Under the pieces are notes generated by a model, which saw only the letters and a list, made by a program, of their open reading frames with translations, was not told where the DNA came from and did no database searches. A stretch of 64,000 nt of DNA from Rhodocyclaceae bacterium (GTDB lineage Bacteria > Pseudomonadota > Gammaproteobacteria > Burkholderiales > Rhodocyclaceae): positions 124,001-188,000 of the forward strand of contig VBWA01000008.1 of assembly GCA_006218025.1 (NCBI GenBank). Reading direction: 5' to 3'. Numbering within the stretch: position 1 is the first letter of the stretch; each line of letters starts with the position of its first letter. Positions 58,677-64,000 of this stretch are shown one piece after another. Both the position numbers and the translations under genes were made by a program.

Positions 58677-59333
58677 ATGGACGTTGTAATCAATCACGAG
58701 CAGGAGTTGTTCGTTGTTTCCGCTGGCAAGGGGTATTCAACCCTGGGCTTCGAGCATGTCTTCAAGCAATTGAAGCAACTCGTGGCGCGGCTGAATCTCT
58801 CGATCCAGATTCGCGAGGATGAAAAGGGAACCATCGGTCAGTACGCCGATTTTCAGCGCGCCATCAACGAGGCTGCCAAGGCAAATCTCAAGGAGACCTG
58901 GTTCAATCTCGACACTCCCGTCAAGGTTCGCCGAATCCTGGAGCAGTACCGCAGGAGCGGCAAGGCGATTCGCCTCTTCTACGGAGATGTGGAGCGGGGC
59001 GAAGACTGGCTGGAAGAAAACGACGTGGTGGGAAAAATCGGCCGCTCGTCGGGTACTTTCAAGATCCCCATTCTTCTTCAAAACGGTGAGTCATGGGGTG
59101 TCAGCATTCTCGATCACGCGATCGTCAGGCTGATGGATGTGGCAGATCGGAAGGTTCTCTGGGAGCACCCGAAATATCAGGCGCCTCAGTTGCAGATTCT
59201 CGCGAAGCGCGTTGGCGACGACCCCTATTCGGTGTTTGTCGACGGCGGTCCTCACGCAAGCTTCAGAACTTTGGCGAAGGCAGCCCAGTGGGTCGCGTTC
59301 ATGGCCGGTGAGTGCATGGAAGCGCCTCAGTAG
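58677..59333 (+). CDS. Hypothetical integrative-element protein
   Basis: The ATG at 58677 after GGAGG gives 218 residues. It is soluble; the sequence has [34 protein letters not shown]-type mixed alpha/beta (residues about 100-150) and no motif I can name. Similar proteins are common passengers of conjugative elements. It sits between recT and ssb, so a role in DNA processing is possible but not shown. Confidence 0.65.
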   Translation: MDVVINHEQELFVVSAGKGYSTLGFEHVFKQLKQLVARLNLSIQIREDEKGTIGQYADFQRAINEAAKANLKETWFNLDTPVKVRRILEQYRRSGKAIRLFYGDVERGEDWLEENDVVGKIGRSSGTFKIPILLQNGESWGVSILDHAIVRLMDVADRKVLWEHPKYQAPQLQILAKRVGDDPYSVFVDGGPHASFRTLAKAAQWVAFMAGECMEAPQ

Positions 59334-59344
59334 TCGAGTATTTC

Positions 59345-59419
59345 AACCAACCCGGCGGGATCGTCATGCTCCCGTCAGGGGCATGGTGTGACCGTCCTTT
59401 TCATCACAAGGAGTTCATC
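59345..59419 (+). promoter_or_regulatory. Structured leader, radC-RNA-like, copy 6 (before ssb)
   Basis: CAACCCGGCGGGA, TCGTCATG, CTCCCGTCAGGGGCATGGTGTGACC, then AAGGAG and ATG. It is nearly the same as the recT leader; differences in the stem (A to T partner) are compatible with pairing. Confidence 0.65.
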
Positions 59420-59827
59420 ATGCTTAACAAGGTTCAATTGATCGGTTTTCTGGGGGCTGACCCCGAGCTTCGACGCAGCAATGACAGCGATGCCATTGCG
59501 CGCGCAAATATCGCCACCAGTGAAAGCTGGAAGAAGGATGGCGAGATGCACGAAAAAACGGAATGGCACCGTGTCGTGTTCTTCGGAAAACTCGCCGAGA
59601 TTGTGGGCGACTATCTGAAGAAAGGTTCGCTGGTGTATGTCGATGGCCGTCTCCAGACCCGTTCATGGGACAAGGATGGCGAGACTCGCTACACCACCGA
59701 AATCGTCGTCGAGAGCATGAAGATGCTCCCCAGCGGCGGTGGCAAGGCCAGGGAAGGTTCTGACGCCAGATCGGTGCCGAAAGGAAACCCCAAGGCGGCA
59801 CAACCATTCGATGACGGGCCATTCTGA
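59420..59827 (+). CDS. ssb: Single-stranded DNA-binding protein
   Basis: The ATG at 59420 after AAGGAG gives 135 residues. [22 protein letters not shown] and [34 protein letters not shown] are the OB fold of SSB, and the C-terminal tail is PFDDGPF, the protein-interaction tip (DDDIPF type). It is shorter than chromosomal SSB (about 175). It protects single strands during transfer or replication of the element. Confidence 0.95.
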   Translation: MLNKVQLIGFLGADPELRRSNDSDAIARANIATSESWKKDGEMHEKTEWHRVVFFGKLAEIVGDYLKKGSLVYVDGRLQTRSWDKDGETRYTTEIVVESMKMLPSGGGKAREGSDARSVPKGNPKAAQPFDDGPF

Positions 59828-59854
59828 TGGCTTCGCGCTCAGGCACTGTTTTTA

Positions 59855-60004
59855 GCGCCTGACATTACCAACCCCACCGGGGAGTTACCCCGGTCGGGGT
59901 GCCTCTATGCCGGTGGGTAATTCACCGGCCCGCGACGGGGCCTTCCCAAGTGCCTCGCGCGGGCATTTCGGCAGGCCCCGTCCGGGCTACTCATGGAGGC
60001 AATC
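59855..60004 (+). promoter_or_regulatory. Structured leader, radC-RNA-like, copy 7 (before the primase)
   Basis: CATTACCAACCCCACCGGGGAG, then CCCCGGTCGGGG, a GCCGGTGGGTAATTCACCGGC hairpin and GGCCTTCCC. A GGAGG lies at 59995-59999 and the ATG at 60005. Confidence 0.6.
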
Positions 60005-61081
60005 ATGGAAGCAAAGGAAGTCAAGGCTGCTGCACATGGCCGCTGGGGCGGGATTCTCTCGGCCCTTGCGCCACAGCTTCAACCCGCACTTGATCGAGTC
60101 GGTCATCACGTTTCCTGCCCGGTGCACGGCGGCAAGGACGGATACCGTGTGTTTAATGACGTGGATGATTCGGGAGGCGGCGTCTGCAATACCTGTGGCG
60201 TCCATCCCGATGGATTTGCCACGCTGATGTGGGTGTCCGGCATGGATTTCAGGGAAGCACTGAAGTCCGTAGCCGAGTACCTGCGTGTCGGCATCATCGC
60301 CAGGCCGTTTGGCGGGAGAACCATTTCTCGTCAGACCCGAAAGGGCGAAGATGACGAAAAGGCGCGCCAGGCGCTTAACCGGGTCTGGAACGAGTCGATC
60401 GCCCTCTCTCATTCCGATGCTGAACCGGCCAGGTTGTATCTGGCTCGAAGAGGTATCTCGATCCGACAACCGGAAACACTCCGTCTTCACTCATCGCTCG
60501 CGTATTTCGAGGACAGAAAGGAGATCGGTACGTTTCCGGCGATGCTGGCCATGGTGCAGGGTCACGGCGGCAACGCCATCACCATTCACCGTACCTACCT
60601 GACGGCGGACGGCTACAAGGCCCCCGTCGAGTCACCAAAGAAGCTGATGCGGTATCCCAGTCAGCGGAAGCTGTCGGGCGGAGTCATCCGACTGGTGGAG
60701 GCTGGCGCCGTGCTGGCAGTGGCAGAAGGTCTGGAGACGGCTCTCGCGGTCATGGAAGGGACGAAGATGCCGGTCTGGTGCGCGGTCAATGCGTATCTGC
60801 TGGAAAACTTTTACCCGCCACCCGGCGTGAGTCAGATCCTGGTCTTCGCCGACAAGGATCGGCCCTCGGCGCAACATCCAAGAGGGCATGGTCAGGAATC
60901 CGCCAGGCGGCTGGTACAAAGGCTCTGGGAGCGGGGTATCAAGGCCAGTGCCATTGTTCCTGCGGGTGAGATTCCCGCCGGTCAGAGGTCACTGGACTGG
61001 CTCGATGTCCTCAATCGCGATGGCAAGGCAGGTTTTCCTTCCCTGCAATCCGTTGAACATGCCATGCGTCGCGTTGCGTGA
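60005..61081 (+). CDS. DnaG-like primase with zinc-ribbon and Toprim domain
   Basis: The ATG at 60005 is preceded by GGAGG; the ATG at 59993 contains that site and is rejected. The 358-residue protein has a CHC2-like zinc ribbon (CPVHGG ... CNTCG, residues about 36-66) and a Toprim-type catalytic region (LAVAEGLETALAV and ILVFADKD). It should make primers for element replication or lead-strand recovery after transfer. Confidence 0.88.
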   Translation: MEAKEVKAAAHGRWGGILSALAPQLQPALDRVGHHVSCPVHGGKDGYRVFNDVDDSGGGVCNTCGVHPDGFATLMWVSGMDFREALKSVAEYLRVGIIARPFGGRTISRQTRKGEDDEKARQALNRVWNESIALSHSDAEPARLYLARRGISIRQPETLRLHSSLAYFEDRKEIGTFPAMLAMVQGHGGNAITIHRTYLTADGYKAPVESPKKLMRYPSQRKLSGGVIRLVEAGAVLAVAEGLETALAVMEGTKMPVWCAVNAYLLENFYPPPGVSQILVFADKDRPSAQHPRGHGQESARRLVQRLWERGIKASAIVPAGEIPAGQRSLDWLDVLNRDGKAGFPSLQSVEHAMRRVA

Positions 61082-61094
61082 AGGCGGTGACGCC

Positions 61095-61187
61095 ATGGAC
61101 AGGAATGCTGACGTCAGCCCGGTCGATATTGCAACCCTGCCCGGATGCATTGGGTCGGAGATCCCTCGTAACAGGAGGGCATCATGA
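61095..61187 (+). CDS. Possible 30-residue peptide upstream of the 50-residue gene
   Basis: MDRNADVSPVDIATLPGCI, ending in PRNRRAS, overlaps the following ATG by four bases (ATGA). It has no clear ribosome site. It could be a leader peptide coupling translation, or chance. Confidence 0.3.
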   Translation: MDRNADVSPVDIATLPGCIGSEIPRNRRAS

Positions 61188-61336
61188 AATATCAGTACCT
61201 GGGACCACAAACCGTCGCAGAACTCGCGGACGGGAAACGGGTGCTTCTCTGCAAGGGATCGGTGCTTCTGGTCCTGATACTCAGCGCACAACTCAAGGCG
61301 CTCGTGGAGAAGGGCCTTCTGAAGGAAATCGCATGA
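61184..61336 (+). CDS. 50-residue hypothetical protein
   Basis: ATG after AGGAGGGC. MKYQYLGPQTVAELADGKRV then a hydrophobic helix (LLCKGSVLLVLILSAQLKAL) and VEKGLLKEIA. The good ribosome site and the codon use favour a real gene. It may be a small helical or membrane-associated protein of the element. Confidence 0.6.
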   Translation: MKYQYLGPQTVAELADGKRVLLCKGSVLLVLILSAQLKALVEKGLLKEIA

Positions 61337-61345
61337 ATCCGGGGT

Positions 61346-61568
61346 CCGCCGAAAGGCGGGCTTTCCAGAGCGCATCGCGAGGTGCGCTGCGGAAAGCGAA
61401 ATTGTCGCTCCCGGGTAATCCAGGGGTGTCATAGGCGGTAGCTGGCCGCTCGAAACAATCAGCAATCAACGACGCTCAGGCAACTGATCGTCATTCACAA
61501 CCCCGCCGGGGCATTGACCCCGGCGACGGGCTTGGTGCCTTCGGCGGTTTTTTCGTCTGGAGGCAAGC
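61346..61568 (+). promoter_or_regulatory. Composite leader region C
   Basis: CCGCC-GAAA-GGCGG (61346-61359), then GCTTTCCAG, AGCGCA/TGCGCT, GCGGAAAGC (61360-61397), the GCGGTAGCTGGCCGCT block with AAACAATCAGCA, and the radC-like core (61498-61551) with CACAACCCCGCCGGGG, CCCCGGCG and GGCGGTTTTTTCGTCTGGAGG. Confidence 0.65.
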
Positions 61569-61763
61569 ATGTATCACTATGAAGATGGAACGACACGCTG
61601 GCGGCGGTTCAATGGATGCGGCGATGTTCGTGCCTGCCGCGCTCCGCGCGGATGGCAAGCCAGTGCCGACTTGATCGACGTTCACCCGGTGACCGGAAAG
61701 TATCTCGGTGTATCGGACTGGTGGATCAAGGAAGTCAGGGAGGCCGGTCATGGAAAAGCCTGA
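61569..61763 (+). CDS. 64-residue hypothetical protein
   Basis: ATG after TGGAGGCAAGC, ending 14 bases inside the ArdC-like gene. MYHYEDGTTRWRRFNGCGDVRACRAPRGWQASADLIDVHPVTGKYLGVSDWWIKEVREAG is not a known family to me, but the overlap and the strong ribosome site support expression. Confidence 0.6.
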   Translation: MYHYEDGTTRWRRFNGCGDVRACRAPRGWQASADLIDVHPVTGKYLGVSDWWIKEVREAGHGKA

Positions 61764-62571
61764 CTGGAACTCCCTGCTTCAACAGGTACTGACGCTGCCC
61801 GGAACGCTGTCAAAGGCGTACTCGGTATTTCACGACTACTCGCTCGGCAACGCAATCCTTGCGGCATTTCAACTGGCGGCGCGTGGTCTTCCTCTCGCCC
61901 CTATTGCCAGCTTCAATCGCTGGAAAAATCTGGGCCGAAAGGTCAGGAAAGGCGAGAAGGCCCTTTCTCTCATCATGCCGGTCACGGTCAAGAGAAAGGA
62001 CAAGGACGAACACACTCAGGAAGAGGTGACGGGTGGTGCTTACATGATCTTTTTGATGAAGCGCAACTGGTTCAGTCTCGACCAGACGGAAGGCGATGTT
62101 TTCCAGCCGGAGGTGTGGACGCCGGAGTGGGATAAATCAAGAGCGCTTGTCGTGCTGGATATTCGGGAAGTTCCGTTCGAGATGATCGACGGCAACTGCC
62201 AAGGATATGCCAAGCGCGGTGTCCGCGAGGTGGCTGTCAATCCTGTTGCCGCGATGCCATGGAAGACACTTTTCCACGAAGTTGCGCATCACCTGCTTGG
62301 CCACACGGCCACGGGTGACGAGACGGGAGTGATGGCCGACGGCCCCACGATGCCGAAATGCATCAAGGAGGCTGAAGCCGAGGCAACGGCCTACCTGTGC
62401 TGCGCGACCCTCGGGTTGCCAGGCATGGAGGAAAGCCGGGGCTACATCCAGAGCTGGCTCGATGGGAAGGAATTCCCGGAAAAGTCGGCGCGTCGGGTGT
62501 TTTCGGCAGCGGACAAGATTCTCAAGGCGGGTACCCAGGCCTTGAAAGAGGTGGCGATGCGCGATGAGTAA
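61750..62571 (+). CDS. ArdC-like antirestriction protein
   Basis: The ATG at 61750 gives 273 residues. The N-terminal half (about 1-130: LSKAYSVFHDYSLGNAILAAFQL, RWKNLGRKVRKGEKALSLIMP) is the ssDNA-binding ArdC domain; the second half is a zinc metallopeptidase domain with LFHEVAHHLLGH (HExxH) and an EAEAEATAYL glutamate helix. ArdC protects incoming DNA from restriction in conjugative plasmids. It overlaps the 64-residue gene. Confidence 0.93.
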   Translation: MEKPDWNSLLQQVLTLPGTLSKAYSVFHDYSLGNAILAAFQLAARGLPLAPIASFNRWKNLGRKVRKGEKALSLIMPVTVKRKDKDEHTQEEVTGGAYMIFLMKRNWFSLDQTEGDVFQPEVWTPEWDKSRALVVLDIREVPFEMIDGNCQGYAKRGVREVAVNPVAAMPWKTLFHEVAHHLLGHTATGDETGVMADGPTMPKCIKEAEAEATAYLCCATLGLPGMEESRGYIQSWLDGKEFPEKSARRVFSAADKILKAGTQALKEVAMRDE

Positions 62572-62629
62572 TTCGCGTGTCGCCTCCCATGTTCAGGTCT
62601 GGCATGGATGGCAGGCAGCACGTTTCTAA
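62564..62629 (+). CDS. Possible 21-residue peptide after the ArdC-like gene
   Basis: ATG at 62564 overlaps the ArdC-like gene's stop (ATGAG) and ends TAA. MSNSRVASHVQVWHGWQAARF has no feature of note. It may be chance. Confidence 0.2.
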   Translation: MSNSRVASHVQVWHGWQAARF

Positions 62630-62671
62630 AAGATGGAAGTGGCTTCGGCGGCTTCCATATTTACTCCCTCA

Positions 62672-62708
62672 GGGGCCGTATGCGCCCCCTGGGGATGCGC
62701 ACGGCCCC
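62672..62708 (+). promoter_or_regulatory. Long hairpin leader before radC
   Basis: GGGGCCG (62672-62678) pairs with CGGCCCC (62702-62708) and TGCGC (62681-62685) with GCGCA (62697-62701), with a TA bulge and a CCCC-T-GGGG inner core. It differs from the other leaders yet sits at the same place before a DNA-processing gene. Confidence 0.65.
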
Positions 62709-62729
62709 ATTTCCTGAAAGGCAAATGAA

Positions 62730-63338
62730 ATGGAAATGCGCACCATTGAAATGACCAATGCCGATTTGCTGGCGGTTCTCTGTGGCCCGGCGGGTCGCGC
62801 CCTGTCAACACGTCCCCTCTCGGAAATCTTCGGGATCAGGTCGGCACGACAGACAAGCTTCATTGCAGGGGAAGAGCGGACGTCCTACGAGGCGCAGCCG
62901 CAAATCGCCGCTGCGAAGGAGCTTTACATCCGGGCAATGCAGGAAGACATGAGCAGGACGGGCATCAATCTGGCCTCGCCCAGTGCGGCGTCGACATTCC
63001 TGTGTGGCCGGATCGGAGGCTACGAGCATGAAGTGTTCATGTGCCTGTGGATGGATGCCCGGAACCGGTTGATTGTCGCGGAAGAACTCTTTCGCGGCAC
63101 GCTGACCCAGACCTCGGTCTACCCGCGGGAGGTGGTCAAGCGAGCGCTGGTGCACAACGCGGCAGCGGTGATACTCGCTCATAACCATCCGAGCGGAGAA
63201 GCCGACCAGTCGCGGGCGGACGAAATGCTGACGACTAGCCTCAAGGCCGCGCTTGCACTGGTGGATGTCAAGGTTCTGGACCACTTCATCGTGGCCGGGA
63301 ACAAGACGCTTTCGTTCGCCGAAAGGGGACTGCTTTGA
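62730..63338 (+). CDS. radC: RadC-family (JAB/MPN) protein
   Basis: The ATG at 62730 (GAAAGG before it) gives 202 residues. The MPN metal site is [17 protein letters not shown] with the E in [10 protein letters not shown], and DHFIVAG follows. RadC-like proteins are common on conjugative elements; the exact enzymatic role is unsettled. It lacks the full helix-hairpin-helix part of chromosomal RadC. A structured leader precedes it. Confidence 0.92.
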   Translation: MEMRTIEMTNADLLAVLCGPAGRALSTRPLSEIFGIRSARQTSFIAGEERTSYEAQPQIAAAKELYIRAMQEDMSRTGINLASPSAASTFLCGRIGGYEHEVFMCLWMDARNRLIVAEELFRGTLTQTSVYPREVVKRALVHNAAAVILAHNHPSGEADQSRADEMLTTSLKAALALVDVKVLDHFIVAGNKTLSFAERGLL

Positions 63339-63610
63339 AAGGCAGCTTCAAGCCCTTCCGGCAGGAACTGGTTCAGGTGGTCGATCTCGACGAGCGCGGG
63401 TGGTTCAAGTCGCACGTCGAGAATCAGAACGGCCGAACGGTGTTTTCGTTCTCGAATGAGGACGGAAACACCGGCTGGCCGAGTGAAGACGGTCTGTGGC
63501 TTGTCGAGGACGGCTTCATGCGGCACGGGCGCGATACCGGCGGGCTTCTGGAGTATCTGAAGAACGCCGGAATTGCGAAACCGACTGCAACCCTGCGCGT
63601 GGAGGGCTGA
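63335..63610 (+). CDS. Hypothetical protein coupled to radC
   Basis: A TTG start overlapping the radC stop (TTGA) gives 91 residues. The sequence is acidic and aromatic-rich ([35 protein letters not shown]). Family unknown. The unusual start codon is supported only by the overlap and the absence of a nearer ATG. Confidence 0.6.
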   Translation: MKGSFKPFRQELVQVVDLDERGWFKSHVENQNGRTVFSFSNEDGNTGWPSEDGLWLVEDGFMRHGRDTGGLLEYLKNAGIAKPTATLRVEG

Positions 63611-63614
63611 TGGC

Positions 63615-63860
63615 ATGAGAACTTTGCTCTCCACTCGCCGCGCCATGTTCTACCGGCTCGTCCGACAAGCCAACGAACAGTCATCGCAATGGCTGGAGGA
63701 CGTGCTCAAGGACAAGACGCGGAACAAAGGGCATTTCACCGCAGTTGCTCGCCTGGCCTGCCTGCGAATCCTGGTCTGCCGCGACTACGGCATCAACAGT
63801 CCTTCGGGACTGCCGTATCCGCAGCGGAAAAAGGCGGTGCGGGCGGCGCTCGGCATCTGA
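63615..63860 (+). CDS. Small basic hypothetical protein
   Basis: ATG at 63615, four bases after the preceding stop, with GGAGGG ten bases upstream; 81 residues. Helical, basic: MRTLLSTRRAMFYRLVRQAN, CLRILVCRDYGIN, PYPQRKKAVRAAL. No family recognised. It may bind DNA. Confidence 0.6.
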   Translation: MRTLLSTRRAMFYRLVRQANEQSSQWLEDVLKDKTRNKGHFTAVARLACLRILVCRDYGINSPSGLPYPQRKKAVRAALGI

Positions 63861-63871
63861 AGCAATCCTTT

Positions 63872-63906
63872 CCCAACCGGGGCCACTTCCCGGTTGGGGA
63901 GTGGCC
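63872..63906 (+). promoter_or_regulatory. Leader with H-type pseudoknot pairing
   Basis: CCCAACCGG (63872-63880) pairs with CCGGTTGGG (63890-63898). Inside its loop GGCCACT (63881-63887) can pair with AGTGGCC (63900-63906) after the stem. GGAGGT and an ATG follow. Confidence 0.6.
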
Positions 63907-63929
63907 TCTCACCATTCTGGAGGTCAACA

Positions 63930-64000
63930 ATGAAACTCGATACAGGCGTCGTTCCGGTGGACGAGCAAACCTACCATGCCGTCGCGACAACTCGCGATCC
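63930..64000 (+). CDS. Start of a further element gene, truncated at the window edge
   Basis: ATG after GGAGGTCAACA; MKLDTGVVPVDEQTYHAVAT is visible. Too short to identify; its structured leader suggests another gene of the same regulon. Confidence 0.6.
   Translation, partial: MKLDTGVVPVDEQTYHAVATTRD

Noticed and set aside
54812-63906. CRISPR array suggested by repeated leader sequences
   Set aside because: Repeats are far apart, of unequal length, and each precedes a gene; there are no regular spacers or cas genes.

Overview
The window reads as a high-GC betaproteobacterial chromosome, most likely Rhodocyclales. This is inferred from the smc-zipA-ligA order, the DUF1015, QueF, DUF3301 and DUF2189 families, a hydrogenase regulator/assembly pair and dense two-component signalling; no 16S gene is present. 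The right-hand 13 kb is an integrated mobile element with its own genes and RNA leaders.

Core chromosome (1-50.67 kb). The left edge holds a truncated MFS exporter and a LysE exporter. Next is a tightly coupled signalling operon (1978-10825): an HD-GYP response regulator, a PAS membrane protein, a double-kinase hybrid sensor, a single-domain receiver and a 1364-residue hybrid kinase with HPt. queF (-) is followed by smc-zipA-ligA, an ORF6N gene, a galU broken by an internal deletion, hpt and an HU gene. The minus-strand group mfd-aroG-DUF1015 follows, then small envelope proteins, a PerM-type transporter, a HupT-like kinase with HupK/HoxV, and a FAD dehydrogenase.

Accessory island (about 34-41.6 kb). 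A WYL regulator is followed by two tandem paralogues of unknown function, a PD-(D/E)XK-like protein with a small partner, a DUF4352-like membrane protein, a papain-like protein and an intact IS30-family element. Three matching dyads (CGAC-N7-GTCGTWT) sit upstream of the WYL gene, the first paralogue and the DUF4352-like gene. They suggest an uncharacterised WYL-controlled regulon.

41.8-50.5 kb is ordinary chromosome: a minus-strand YdcH-metY-hydrolase-DUF2189-MFS-YhhN operon, a CBS protein, a NarX/NarL-like pair, tRNA-Thr and a HigBA module. Ten copies of a roughly 24-nt repeat are scattered over 1-50.5 kb. Three of them lie in frame inside genes, where they encode VGAG(D/A/G)TA. I saw no copy in the mobile element.

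Integrated element (50.67-64 kb, right end outside the window). It begins at a 3'-end remnant of what looks like the tmRNA gene, next to a tyrosine integrase and an excisionase. It carries a UvrD-like helicase, RecE/RecT-like recombination proteins, SSB, a DnaG/Toprim primase, an ArdC-like antirestriction protein, RadC and many small unknown proteins. Most of its plus-strand genes follow structured leaders resembling the radC RNA motif. Three of those leaders carry an extra upstream module with covarying hairpins. It also encodes two near-identical 26-27-residue membrane peptides and a membrane-anchored protein with an FtsZ C-terminal-peptide-like segment.
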